A stretch of DNA of 64,000 bases. Source: Clostridium_AD estertheticum_D. GTDB taxonomy: Bacteria; Bacillota; Clostridia; Clostridiales; Clostridiaceae. Of this stretch, positions 26,410-35,231 are shown piece by piece; the stretch's first letter is position 1, and every line of letters begins with the position of its first letter. The notes beneath the pieces are model-generated. The model saw nothing but the letters and a program-made list of their open reading frames with translations. It had not been told where the DNA came from and made no database searches. The translations under genes were made by a program, and so were the position numbers. The stretch is taken from contig NZ_JAHLDM010000009.1 in assembly GCF_018861295.1 (NCBI RefSeq), positions 104,183-168,182 on the forward strand, given 5' to 3'.

Positions 26410-27123
26410 CTACTTATTTCCAATAACAGTTATTAGTTTTTCTAAAGCGTCTTTTGCATCATATGAATTATTTAATATGATATCCTTTAATTGATTTACA
26501 CTTGCTTTATTGATATCAATATTTTTTTTATCCTTATCTTCCATTTCACTAAAGTGAAAATTCTTGATCATAACTTCATTTTTTTCACTCAATTTATAAT
26601 ATAAATCAAATTCTTCAATTAAGGCTTTACACCATTTGAGCTCATATTCATAGTTACATATTGTCATATCGAAGGAAATTTTCTCAACTAGTGGACTGTC
26701 ACCATTGATTTTTATATTTCTCCAGTAATTCCAATATTCTAAAGTTTTATTAAGCTCTTTCATATGTGCTTCAATTATCTTAATAGCTACATCCTTATCT
26801 AGTTTATTAAATGTGCTTGGTAGAATAAATTTGTCTATATTCAAAGGAACTAGTGGTTTATCTAGCTCTTTTTCAATAGCTTTCTTAAGCTCGTTTTTTC
26901 CTAAATCTGTAATTCTGTAAATTCTTCTTATTCTTGAGCCTCTTGTCTCTTCTCTTACTAGCTCTATCTCGCCAGCTTTTTCCATCTTGCTTAAAGCATA
27001 ATATATAGAACCAGCTTTAATGTTAGTCCAGTTATCAAAACCACTTGCTTGTATAAACTTTTGAATTTCATATCCATGTGTATCTTTAATGTTTAAATAA
27101 AATAAAATTAGTATTTTAACCAT
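26410..27123 (-). CDS. PadR family transcriptional regulator
   Basis: The 237-residue protein has the PadR winged helix (residues 1-85: LILFYLNIKDTHGYEIQKFI, AGSIYYALSKMEKAGEIELV, RRIYRITDLGKNEL) followed by a long C-terminal helical region for dimerisation. It lies upstream of the exporter genes on the same strand, with 116 bases between. PadR repressors are usually released by the compound the exporter removes. The shared 18-base element at both promoters supports autoregulation and exporter control. Confidence 0.92.
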   Translation of the reverse strand: MVKILILFYLNIKDTHGYEIQKFIQASGFDNWTNIKAGSIYYALSKMEKAGEIELVREETRGSRIRRIYRITDLGKNELKKAIEKELDKPLVPLNIDKFILPSTFNKLDKDVAIKIIEAHMKELNKTLEYWNYWRNIKINGDSPLVEKISFDMTICNYEYELKWCKALIEEFDLYYKLSEKNEVMIKNFHFSEMEDKDKKNIDINKASVNQLKDIILNNSYDAKDALEKLITVIGNK

Positions 27124-27193
27124 GTCTACTCCTCATATAGTATATGAATTTTTGTGATATTAAAATTACATAAGTAACCTTTAATATTACAGT

Positions 27194-27211
27194 ATACTAA
27201 ACGTTGTATAT
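27194..27211. promoter_or_regulatory. PadR operator candidate, regulator side
   Basis: Reverse complement of the 18-base element at 26316-26333, identical in every base, about 71 bases upstream of the PadR start. Confidence 0.65.
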
Positions 27212-27320
27212 TGTCAATATTATAATTATTTTTCAACTCATTATGAAAATGAGTTAATATACCAATTATGTATTCTGTTTTTTTTTAAAACATATTGATT
27301 TTTAGTATCAATACACATAT

Positions 27321-27344
27321 AATGAATATGAATTCAAATTCATT
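27321..27344. promoter_or_regulatory. TetR operator candidate
   Basis: A 24-base palindrome with arms AATGAAT and ATTCATT around TGAATTCA, perfect except for one base pair. It ends 20 bases before the TetR start and so probably overlaps the promoter or leader. Confidence 0.55.
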
Positions 27345-27364
27345 ATATTGAAATAGGAGGTATT

Positions 27365-28045
27365 ATGAAGGGTACTAATTTTACTAAACCAGAAAATAAA
27401 AAGGACTTAAAAAGAAAGATTATTATTGAAGCAGCTACAAAGGTCTTTTCACAGAAAGGATACATTGATTCTTCAATAAAAGATATTACTGATGAAGCAT
27501 CTGTAGCAGTAGGTACTTTTTATTCGTACTTTAATAATAAGGAAGAAGTATTAGAACAGATCTACGATGAAATTTCCGATATGAGTCTGAAAATCGCTTC
27601 TGATGTTTCTATGGGTGAAAATGATAGTGTTACTAAAAAATTCACTCTAGCAATGACCTGTGCAATTTGCACATATGTAAGCAATAAAGAGTTGTCAAAG
27701 TTACTATTTGTAAAATCTATGGCAATTAATGAATCATTAGAAAGGAAACGTTGGGAGACATTAGATAAGACAAATAGTTATTTAAAAGGCATATTGGAAC
27801 ATTTAAATGAAGTCCACTCATTCGGTATCAATGATATCAACGTGACTTCGATTTTACTTACTAATAGCATATTTGGTGTTATAACCTACTGGATTGATGA
27901 AAGGCTTACAAGTAATTTGAAAGATATGATTTTTTCTTTGTGTACTTATCACCTTAGAGCATTGAATATTGATTTCACAGATAACGAGGTAAATAAATAT
28001 ATCAATGAGGTGCTCATATCAGATTATGAAGAACTTCTGAAATAG
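27365..28045 (+). CDS. TetR/AcrR family transcriptional regulator
   Basis: The 226-residue protein has the TetR DNA-binding domain at about residues 18-65 (IIEAATKVFSQKGYIDSSIK, then VAVGTFYSYFNNKEEVL) and a helical ligand domain. GGAGG lies close before ATG 27365, within AATAGGAGG. It is followed 29 bases later by a BAAT-type hydrolase gene, so the two probably form an operon controlled through the palindrome at 27321-27344. Confidence 0.93.
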   Translation: MKGTNFTKPENKKDLKRKIIIEAATKVFSQKGYIDSSIKDITDEASVAVGTFYSYFNNKEEVLEQIYDEISDMSLKIASDVSMGENDSVTKKFTLAMTCAICTYVSNKELSKLLFVKSMAINESLERKRWETLDKTNSYLKGILEHLNEVHSFGINDINVTSILLTNSIFGVITYWIDERLTSNLKDMIFSLCTYHLRALNIDFTDNEVNKYINEVLISDYEELLK

Positions 28046-28074
28046 AAGAATTTAAATTTATGGAGGTAATTATA

Positions 28075-28857
28075 ATGCAAGAATATAGGACAAAGGAAAC
28101 TTATGGTGATTTTTATGAAAATGAGGGCAAGCCCCTAGTTGTTATTTTAGGGGGTAGTAGATCTGGACTTCCATCGCCCTTAAGTGAAGACTTATTGGAT
28201 TATTTAAAGCAAAATTATAATGTTTTACTACTAGCATATTTTGGCGTTGGGGATCTCCCTAAGACTTTAGAAAGTATTTCAATGGAATACTTTGTAAATA
28301 CTATTAGTTTTGTAAAAGAAAAGCATAAAATAGCTGATAATCAAGTAGTTCTTATTGGTCAATCTAAAGGAGGAGAAGCTGCCTTACTATTATCTAATTA
28401 CATGGAATCAGCAATTACTATTGCTTGTGTCCCTAGTTGCTATGTATTTCAGGGTTTGCCAGTTACTCCTTCTAACATGAAATCTCCTAAATCTTCATGG
28501 TCATTTAATAATTATGATTTACCATATATTAAATTTTATTTAGATGAAAATGTTATGAAAGAAGCAGAAAAAAAGAATTATTGTAAATGTTATGAAATGT
28601 CTATAGAAAATAATTTAAATAAAGATGCATTAATCAATACTAACAACTATAAAGGAAAAATATTATTGCTTTCAGCTGAAAATGACAATTATTGGCCAAG
28701 TAAAAGGATGAGTAATATACTAGTTAAAAATAGTAATAACAAAGAAAATATAAATCATATTGTTTTAGAATTAGAGGGACATTACTTTTTAAACTATAAA
28801 CAATCAGTTAATGAAATAATTAACTTTTTAAAGATAAATGCAACCTTCTTAGCTTAG
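28075..28857 (+). CDS. BAAT/acyl-CoA thioester hydrolase-type alpha/beta hydrolase
   Basis: The 260-residue protein has the alpha/beta-hydrolase nucleophile elbow IGQSKGGEAALLLS (serine about residue 99), with GGSRSGLPSP near the start forming the oxyanion region and LEGHYFLNY supplying the late histidine. The G-x-S-K-G-G-E elbow is typical of BAAT C-terminal domain proteins. ATG 28075 was chosen because GGAGG lies inside the longer frame from 28060. Co-transcription with TetR suggests an inducible role in lipid, acyl or xenobiotic hydrolysis. Confidence 0.8.
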   Translation: MQEYRTKETYGDFYENEGKPLVVILGGSRSGLPSPLSEDLLDYLKQNYNVLLLAYFGVGDLPKTLESISMEYFVNTISFVKEKHKIADNQVVLIGQSKGGEAALLLSNYMESAITIACVPSCYVFQGLPVTPSNMKSPKSSWSFNNYDLPYIKFYLDENVMKEAEKKNYCKCYEMSIENNLNKDALINTNNYKGKILLLSAENDNYWPSKRMSNILVKNSNNKENINHIVLELEGHYFLNYKQSVNEIINFLKINATFLA

Positions 28858-28943
28858 TATTTAAGCCGACTTTGAAGAGCTATTTTATTTTGGAATAGGC
28901 CTATATTGTAACTTCTTAAAGTATCACATACAATTAGAATGGG

Positions 28944-29029
28944 ACATGCAATATAATAAGATGTTATATTGAATTAAAAGTATCCATTCAAAAGCGTAAT
29001 TGCTCAGTTAAATTTCACTAAATGCTTAA
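28944..29029 (+). repeat. direct repeat flanking the zinc-ribbon gene, copy 1
   Basis: Matches 29709-29796 with small differences. The best block (28969-29029 versus 29736-29796) contains the shared AAAAGTATCCATTCAAAAGC and the following TGCTCAGTTAAATTT. The pair brackets the zinc-ribbon gene. Confidence 0.75.
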
Positions 29030-29034
29030 TAAAA

Positions 29035-29063
29035 AATTACTAGCTCTTAAAAGTTAGTAATTT
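29035..29063. terminator. terminator-like hairpin, second copy of the 10 kb hairpin
   Basis: AATTACTAGCT and AAGTTAGTAATTT arms. It is a degenerate version of the hairpins at 10273-10300 and 60894-60921, between the converging hydrolase and zinc-ribbon genes. Confidence 0.6.
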
Positions 29064-29118
29064 GTTACAACACCTTATTTAGTTGTTAGTTTTACATATT
29101 TAATACTATATTGATTAG

Positions 29119-29493
29119 TTATAGCTGTTTCTTGTTGTGTTTTCTTATAAGAAGCACTTTAGATGTTTCTACTTGCTGATTAACTTTTTTGTTGATTTTA
29201 TTATTATAATGTATTTGTGCTACATTGTTATATTTTTTATTAGATGATTGCTTAAGAAGAGCAACATTATGATTTAATTTATGGCTCATTAATATTGGTA
29301 TACAAAAACATGTTATTATGGTGCCTGCTACCAATAGAGTAGTAAGGCGCCTTTTCTTAGTATTTAACTTTTGAATATTATTAATTGAAGAAATTTGATA
29401 ATCCTCTAAACTCTCATATATATCATGACTACAATAATGACAATAAGGTTCATTTTCATCTACTTCATTACCACAATTTTTGCATATAATCAT
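29119..29493 (-). CDS. zinc-ribbon single-pass membrane protein
   Basis: The 124-residue protein opens with a zinc ribbon MIICKNCGNEVDENEPYCHYC (CxxC at 4-7 and CxxC at 18-21), a short linker, basic KKRR, one membrane helix (about 50-66), and a polar Asn/Lys-rich tail. ATG 29491-29493 has GGAGG nine bases upstream, which excludes the longer frame. Such zinc-ribbon anchors are common in Firmicutes and their function is unknown. It lies between two copies of an 80-base direct repeat. Confidence 0.75.
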   Translation of the reverse strand: MIICKNCGNEVDENEPYCHYCSHDIYESLEDYQISSINNIQKLNTKKRRLTTLLVAGTIITCFCIPILMSHKLNHNVALLKQSSNKKYNNVAQIHYNNKINKKVNQQVETSKVLLIRKHNKKQL

Positions 29494-29708
29494 TTTAAAC
29501 CTCCACTTTTCGTTATTTAATTTGTTTTTTTTATATAGCATAGAAAAACATAATTATTCTACTACCCTTTTAGAAATAGTTTTTAAATTATTCCACCTAA
29601 ATTTAATTTTATATTATATCCATTATATTAGCACTTCCGATTATTATTTCATAGAATTAAAAAATGCTTTTAAAGTAATTATACCATTATGTTCCACGTA
29701 AAATAAGT

Positions 29709-29796
29709 AACATACAATATAAGAAGATGTTTTTTTTGAATCAAAAGTATCCATTCAAAAGCGTAATTGCTCAGTTAAATTTAACTGTGTGCTTAA
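29709..29796 (+). repeat. direct repeat flanking the zinc-ribbon gene, copy 2
   Basis: Partner of 28944-29029. It is followed by sequence (29816-29842) that also follows the hairpin at 60894-60927, but without the hairpin. Confidence 0.75.
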
Positions 29797-29905
29797 CAAC
29801 ACATATAAACCAATGCTTTAATAAAAACAAAATCTAAATCAATTGCCACTATTTCCTTTTGGGTATGGTCTTAGTTATACAAGCTTTTAATATTCAGACA
29901 TTAAT

Positions 29906-30157
29906 TTGTATAAAAAAACAATGTATTACAATGAAAGTTTAAAGGTGTCTTTTAAAATTAAAAATACGGCAAAAACAGCTGGAAAAGAGATAGCGCAGTT
30001 AGATATGTGGTTTGAAGAGATTTCTGAGACTTGGATGCCTTCATCAGTTAAAGAACGACAATTGTATTTATATTATAAATATGCAGAGGATAATCTAAAA
30101 AAGGAACAAATATTATTTATTAAAAATTTGCCATTCGAGTGTTCATTGTTACAATGA
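29906..30157 (+). pseudogene. ORF with a beta-glucosidase-like fragment
   Basis: The open frame (TTG 29906, in-frame ATG 29921) encodes about 78-83 residues. The first part, LKVSFKIKNTAKTAGKEIAQL, resembles the Fn3-like C-terminal domain of GH3 beta-glucosidases (VxxxVKNTGxxAGxEVxQLY). The remainder is unlike it. No good ribosome site is visible. It is probably a chimeric remnant. Confidence 0.35.
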
Positions 30158-30159
30158 TT

Positions 30160-30212
30160 AAGAAAAGGCTGAGTTTTACGTAAAAGTAAGCTCAGCCTTT
30201 CCTTATTTTTAA
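30160..30212. terminator. bidirectional intrinsic terminator
   Basis: Perfect arms AAAGGCTGAG (30164-30173) and CTCAGCCTTT (30191-30200) with T/A tracts on both sides, serving the PTS-like permease gene on the minus strand. Confidence 0.85.
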
Positions 30213-30224
30213 AAAAGCATATAT

Positions 30225-31268
30225 TTATGATACTTCTTCTAAATTGGGGGTAATCTCTCCACGAATTTCTGCAGCAGTATGTATTTTATAATTTTTAAAC
30301 ATAATAGACCCTATGTAACCACTAAAAATACTAACTATAATACAACCCAAGGCTGTTATTAACACTTTAGAAGCTGGGTTATATGCAAACATTACTGCGA
30401 ACCCTGCTATAGGGGTTGCTGTTCCTGGAGAATTATTTACAAGTCCCATTAATGCAATTATTACTCCACATAAAGAACCACCTATAAAATTAGTTACATA
30501 AATTGGTATGGGATTTGCTGAGGTTATATCAGCTTGTGTTAGAGGTTCTATAGCGACTGAAATTGTATCTTTTTTACTTCCAAATTTCATTCTTGAAAAT
30601 AATACGAAATTCATAAATGATGAACCAAATACTGATAATGCGCCTATAGCCATAGGGGCACCGGTAAGCCCAAGCATTGCGGTTAAAGCCATTGAACTAA
30701 GAGGTGCAGTGGCAACAACGGTTATTGTTCCTCCAAGTACTATACCCATTATTATTGGGCTAGAACTTGACGCGGAAGTTAAAATTCCACCAATATTTAA
30801 TAGTGTCGAATTTACTATAGGGGTCATACAGTTTCCTATAAATCTAGTTAATGGAGCTGCAAAAACAATTATAACTATTAAATCTAAGCCACCTGGTAAT
30901 TTCTTTTCTAGATATTTAACTATAAATGACATAAAGTATCCAGCTATAAATCCGGGTATGATACCAAGACCAGAACAAGATAGCCCAAGCAATACTGCAT
31001 ATATTGGTGAAACACCAAGAGCTAGAGGTACAAGTATTGCAGCGGCTACTCCTCCTAAACTACCATTAGATAAACCAACTTGTTTTAAAAATCCTATGTT
31101 TAATACATCACCAAAAAATGCAGAGTGAAAAGCTTCAACTAAAAAGCTTGCACAAGCAGCACTTGCTAGTGCACCCATCGCTTTCATTCCGTGAGGTGCT
31201 TTGTAACTAAAAAGTGTAAATAAAGCTAATACTAATAATAAAAGACCAGTTCCTATTAAAATATTCAT
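30225..31268 (-). CDS. PTS_EIIC_2-type permease, probable serine transporter component
   Basis: The 347-residue protein has nine to ten helices and the layout of the PTS EIIC-like family DUF/PTS_EIIC_2: FSYKAPHGMKAMGALASAACASFLVEAF at the start, GGLDLIVIIVFAAPLTRFIG, and GFAVMFAYNPASKVL near the end. No IIA or IIB genes are present. It is the last gene of a cluster with both L-serine dehydratase subunits, 27 bases after sdaAA, so serine uptake is the natural inference. The transport mechanism is not established for this family. Confidence 0.75.
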   Translation of the reverse strand: MNILIGTGLLLLVLALFTLFSYKAPHGMKAMGALASAACASFLVEAFHSAFFGDVLNIGFLKQVGLSNGSLGGVAAAILVPLALGVSPIYAVLLGLSCSGLGIIPGFIAGYFMSFIVKYLEKKLPGGLDLIVIIVFAAPLTRFIGNCMTPIVNSTLLNIGGILTSASSSSPIIMGIVLGGTITVVATAPLSSMALTAMLGLTGAPMAIGALSVFGSSFMNFVLFSRMKFGSKKDTISVAIEPLTQADITSANPIPIYVTNFIGGSLCGVIIALMGLVNNSPGTATPIAGFAVMFAYNPASKVLITALGCIIVSIFSGYIGSIMFKNYKIHTAAEIRGEITPNLEEVS

Positions 31269-31295
31269 TAATTTTCCCTCCTTATAATTTCAAAT

Positions 31296-32174
31296 TTATT
31301 TTTTTGAAAACACCTTATCTTTAAGTGCTAGACCTGTTTTAGTAATAGCAAGGCCACCAAGAGCTGTTTCTCTTAAGGAAGCTGGTAATTCTATGCCTAT
31401 TTTATACATTGCAGATAATGTATCATCAAATGGTATTTTTGAAGAAACACCAGCCATAACTAAATCCGCGGTAGAAAGTGCACTAATTGCACCAGCTACA
31501 TTCCTTTTTGCACAAGGAATTTCAACTAGCCCTGCAACTGGATCACAAACAAGTCCTAATACATTTTTAAATACGATTGCACCAGCATTTAAGCTCATCT
31601 CTGGTGTTCCTCCCATCATTTCAACAACTGCAGCTGAGGCCATGGCAGCGGCCGATCCACACTCTGACTGACAACCACCTTCTGCACCTGCAAAAGTTGC
31701 ATTCATTCCAATAATCATACCAACTGCAGAAGCGGCAAATAATCCTTCAATCATTTCATTTGTACTTTTTCCAAGCTTTTCACCAGCAGTTAATATTACG
31801 GCTGGAAGTATCCCACAGGATCCAGCTGTTGGACATGCTACTATTCTACCCATAGAACCATTAACTTCTGAAGAAGATAACGCCATAGCCATCGCCTTTA
31901 CAGCAGTGTCTCCTAAAAGTGATTTACCAGATTCTAAATATTTTTGCAGTTTATAAGCATCTCCACCTATAAGACCGCTTAATGAATAAACTTCTTTTTC
32001 TCTTCCAGAAAGAGCACCTTGTCTCATTACATCAAGAGTTTCTTTCATATGCAGAAATAATTCTTCTCGCGTGCTATCCTTTTGCTTCATTTCAAGATTT
32101 ATTGCATATTCACTTAATTTTATATTTTCTGTTTTACATATTTCGATAAGTTCACTAGCTGACTTTGCTATCAT
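31296..32174 (-). CDS. sdaAA: L-serine ammonia-lyase, iron-sulfur-dependent, alpha subunit
   Basis: The 292-residue subunit shows the SDH-alpha features: SNGSMGRIVACPTAGSCGILPAV-like core (VNGSMGRIVACPTAGSCGI), AEGGCQSECGSAAAMAS, and VCDPVAGLVEIPC. The conserved cysteines bind the catalytic 4Fe-4S cluster. With the beta subunit it converts L-serine to pyruvate and ammonia in the cytoplasm. Its start overlaps the end of sdaAB by 20 bases, and AAGGAG precedes ATG 32172-32174. Confidence 0.95.
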   Translation of the reverse strand: MIAKSASELIEICKTENIKLSEYAINLEMKQKDSTREELFLHMKETLDVMRQGALSGREKEVYSLSGLIGGDAYKLQKYLESGKSLLGDTAVKAMAMALSSSEVNGSMGRIVACPTAGSCGILPAVILTAGEKLGKSTNEMIEGLFAASAVGMIIGMNATFAGAEGGCQSECGSAAAMASAAVVEMMGGTPEMSLNAGAIVFKNVLGLVCDPVAGLVEIPCAKRNVAGAISALSTADLVMAGVSSKIPFDDTLSAMYKIGIELPASLRETALGGLAITKTGLALKDKVFSKK

Positions 32175-32856
32175 TATGTTTTCTCCTTGTTTCTGGATTA
32201 ATAACTATTACTTTGTTTATTCCAGTAATTTTTTTTATATCTTTTACTAAAGAATCGGGAATAGTACTATCTACTTCAAAAGTCATAGTTGCAGATTTTC
32301 CTTTTTCGCCTCTGACAAGTTTTAAAAAAGCGATATTAATTTTATCCTCATAAATAAGGTCTGAGACTTTTGCTACTGTTCCTTGAATATCATCATGACA
32401 AGTGATAATAGTAGGGTATTCTCCAGTTATAATAACGCTATTTCCATTTATTTCATTTATTTCTACATTGCCGCCACCAATAGACGAACCCATTATTTCA
32501 AAATAATTATTATTAACATCTGTTATTAAAAATTTAACTGTATTTGGATGTACTTGTCCAAGATCATACTCAATAAATTTTATTTTTAAGCCTTTACTTT
32601 CAGCAATTGAAATAGAATTTCTAAGATCATCATCACTTGGTTCCATTCCAAGTATGCCAGCAACTAGTGCTCTATCAGTTCCATGGCCTTTGTAAGTTTT
32701 ACCAAAAGATCCGTGAAGTAAGAATGTAACCTCTTTAATATCAGTACCAACAATAGTTTTTGCTATTTTACCAAGTCTAGCAGCACCCGCTGTATGAGAA
32801 GATGATGGACCGACCATTATAGGACCTAGAATATCAAAGACACCAAAATTTTTCAT
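32155..32856 (-). CDS. sdaAB: L-serine ammonia-lyase, iron-sulfur-dependent, beta subunit
   Basis: The 233-residue subunit begins FGVFDILGPIMVGPSSSHTAGAAR, the serine-binding SSSHT motif of the SDH-beta domain, and ends in an ACT-like regulatory domain (about 150-225: YPTIITCHDDIQGTVAKVSDLI). ATG 32856 fits GGAAAGGAG better than the in-frame TTG at 32880, which overlaps it. The overlap with sdaAA indicates coupled translation. The two-component system genes lie just upstream on the same strand. Confidence 0.95.
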   Translation of the reverse strand: MKNFGVFDILGPIMVGPSSSHTAGAARLGKIAKTIVGTDIKEVTFLLHGSFGKTYKGHGTDRALVAGILGMEPSDDDLRNSISIAESKGLKIKFIEYDLGQVHPNTVKFLITDVNNNYFEIMGSSIGGGNVEINEINGNSVIITGEYPTIITCHDDIQGTVAKVSDLIYEDKINIAFLKLVRGEKGKSATMTFEVDSTIPDSLVKDIKKITGINKVIVINPETRRKHNDSKVS

Positions 32857-33045
32857 GTTAAGTATTTCTCCTTTCCGCAATGTAATACAATTTACATATT
32901 TAAACTTGTTATTCTTTTGAAGCTTACTTGCTAAATTAAATGAGTAACCGTTTTCTTTTACATTATTTTAAGATCATAATGTTAATGAACCTCACTCCCA
33001 CGCTTTTATTATAGAAGCAACATTTCAAAAATACTCAGTTAACAT

Positions 33046-33096
33046 CAAAAAAAATATCTAAGGATCTAAATATTTTTAATATTTAGATCCTTAGAT
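33046..33096 (-). terminator. intrinsic terminator of the two-component operon
   Basis: A near-perfect hairpin with arms of about 18 bases (ATCTAAGGATCTAAATAT and its complement, 33056-33096), followed on the minus strand by a run of eight T. It lies between the response regulator and sdaAB, so the serine genes need their own promoter. Confidence 0.88.
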
Positions 33097-33117
33097 GTCT
33101 GGGAAACGCTAAAATTT

Positions 33118-33948
33118 TTAGTCCATTTCACAATTAAGTAAAATTCCCTCAAAAAATTTGTTTACGGATATTTTTCCACCCGATTTTTTTATTCCTTTAA
33201 TATGATCCATTTCAGCTTTAACACTTGAAAAATTAAAAAGAACATTTGAATAAGTACAAAAGGTTTCATTCATTGTATCTTCAATCCCTAAGTTTGCAAT
33301 ATTCTCTAGTCCACCTTTAATCGATCTTCTAATCCTTTGTTTTATAATTTCAGGATTCTCTCCAAAACAACTAAACAGTTTTTCTAAATTACACTCAGAA
33401 AAAGATTTTTTGTTTTCAATAAGGTAAGTACATATTTTGATTATATCGGTTGTTCCCTTTTCACCAAGCATTCCAAGTATACTTAAAATTTGTTTTATTT
33501 CCTTTATGTTACTATTTATATCCTTATCTGGCTGTACAGAACTTTTTAACATTTCTTTAATATTAGACAACATCATTCGCATTTCAATTTTTTCTGCAAC
33601 TTTTGATGTAACTTTTTCTACTTCAATTTTATTTATGGGTTTCTTTATAAAAAACTCTATGCCTGATTTGTATGAATCTTCAACAAGTGTCTTATCTAAA
33701 ACTTGAGATATCATGATAAAACTAATATCTGGTCTTAAATTTTTAAGCTCACGTACAAGAGTATTCCCATCCATTTTAGGCATAAGAAGATCTACAAGCA
33801 CAATATCAGGGTTTAATAAAAGTATTTGATTAAAGGCTGTTTCTCCATTGCTAGAACTACCTATAACTTCAAATGAATTATTTTCTTCTATTATATTGGT
33901 AAGTATTCTTACTATACTTATATCATCATCAACTATATAGTATCTCAT
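33118..33948 (-). CDS. response regulator with YcbB-type output domain (GlnL-like)
   Basis: The 276-residue regulator has a receiver domain (residues 1-120: IVDDD acidic pocket, phospho-acceptor Asp53 in LVDLLMP, conserved Lys in FFIKKPI) and a C-terminal domain of about 130 residues resembling YcbB of the Bacillus GlnK/GlnL (YcbA/YcbB) system, which contains a winged helix (IKQRIRRSIKGGLENIA). Its start overlaps the kinase stop by four bases. In Bacillus this system answers glutamine; here the neighbours suggest serine or a related amino acid. Confidence 0.88.
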   Translation of the reverse strand: MRYYIVDDDISIVRILTNIIEENNSFEVIGSSSNGETAFNQILLLNPDIVLVDLLMPKMDGNTLVRELKNLRPDISFIMISQVLDKTLVEDSYKSGIEFFIKKPINKIEVEKVTSKVAEKIEMRMMLSNIKEMLKSSVQPDKDINSNIKEIKQILSILGMLGEKGTTDIIKICTYLIENKKSFSECNLEKLFSCFGENPEIIKQRIRRSIKGGLENIANLGIEDTMNETFCTYSNVLFNFSSVKAEMDHIKGIKKSGGKISVNKFFEGILLNCEMD

Positions 33949-35231
33949 ACAGATACTCCTTCCATTTTATCTTGTTTTATTTTTATAACAAATTCAGTTC
34001 CTTTTCCGGTAATGGAATGAACCTCTATAGTACCCGAAAAAATATCATTAACAATACCTTTTACATGGGCAAGCCCTATACCCCTACAAATGTCACCAGT
34101 TTCTCTGTTAAATTTAGTTGAGAATCCAGGATTGAATATATATTCGATATCTTTTTCTTTTATGCCTTTACCATTATCAGATACAACAAAAATACACTCT
34201 TCTTGGCTTTTCCTAATTAAAATTTTAACATATCCATTTTTGGGCTTATCCATAGCCTCTATTTTATCCATAGACTCTATACTATTATAAATAAGGTTTC
34301 GTAATATGCAAACCAGATAAAAATGCTCAACTACATTAAAATTATTCTTTATTTCAAATTCTAAGCTTACATTAGAATTATTTCTTTTTATATATTCCCT
34401 TACATCCATTCCAATAATATTTACTATATCTTTAATATCCATTTTAACCTTATCCGTTTTTTCACCAACCATTTCTTCTAAACCTTTTATAACACTTATA
34501 TAATCTTTTTTTATTTCATGCACGTCTTTTGCTATATCAAGAGAAAGGTTTTTTAGTTCAGAAGGATACTTTTGCTGCGATATTGTTTTGTAAAGTAGAT
34601 ATGCTTTTTTCATAACATCTTCAATATCTGAATTATTTTTGTTCATAAAATATATTTCACTTTTCATACTTGAAGTCATTAAAATTAATTTTCTATATCT
34701 TTCTTCGTGTTCTTCCTTTATTAGTAAAGACTTATAATATTTTAAGAGTAATATTATACATACTGCAATTATTGCTCTTACAAAGGCTATAATTGCTAGA
34801 TCTTGAAACATTATATAACTGTATCCTCTAAAATGCATCATTGTACTTATTTCTATAATATTTGAAAACAAATCACATAAAAATGCACAAAAGAATAAGT
34901 CCGTAATGCCTTTCTTTTTCTTTTTCCAATACAATAAATAAAATAATATACCATATGAAAAATAAAACAAAACATTTGCCCCTATAAACCCAATAGTAGT
35001 GTGAAGATTGTTAGTATCTAAATATAAGAATATTCCCCTATAAAGTGGATAAATGATCCCAGTTACAAAAAGAATTTCTATAGGATTAAATTGTTTATAA
35101 AAATAAAGAAAAACAGGTAATATAACAACAGAAAGGGCTACTATAAATCCTGGCATAAAAAAATTTATATTAACTTGAGACGCCAAGGCAACCCCTATAG
35201 CAATAGTAAAAATATATTTTATTTTTTTCAT
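33945..35231 (-). CDS. sensor histidine kinase (GlnK/YcbA-like)
   Basis: The 428-residue kinase has about six membrane helices in the first 175 residues, a helical dimerisation region with the likely phospho-acceptor histidine in IAKDVHEIKKDYISVIKG, and a GHKL ATPase domain with N-box LRNLIYNSIESM, G1 VVSDNGKGIKEKD and G2 CRGIGLAHVKG. It is co-translated with the response regulator gene. The multi-helix sensor region without a large extracellular domain suits detection of a membrane-proximal signal or partnership with a transporter. Confidence 0.9.
   Translation of the reverse strand: MKKIKYIFTIAIGVALASQVNINFFMPGFIVALSVVILPVFLYFYKQFNPIEILFVTGIIYPLYRGIFLYLDTNNLHTTIGFIGANVLFYFSYGILFYLLYWKKKKKGITDLFFCAFLCDLFSNIIEISTMMHFRGYSYIMFQDLAIIAFVRAIIAVCIILLLKYYKSLLIKEEHEERYRKLILMTSSMKSEIYFMNKNNSDIEDVMKKAYLLYKTISQQKYPSELKNLSLDIAKDVHEIKKDYISVIKGLEEMVGEKTDKVKMDIKDIVNIIGMDVREYIKRNNSNVSLEFEIKNNFNVVEHFYLVCILRNLIYNSIESMDKIEAMDKPKNGYVKILIRKSQEECIFVVSDNGKGIKEKDIEYIFNPGFSTKFNRETGDICRGIGLAHVKGIVNDIFSGTIEVHSITGKGTEFVIKIKQDKMEGVSV

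Noticed and set aside
30508..31128. 206-codon plus-strand open frame opposite the PTS-like permease
   Set aside because: Shadow of the permease gene; its residue composition is that expected from an antisense frame of a hydrophobic protein.
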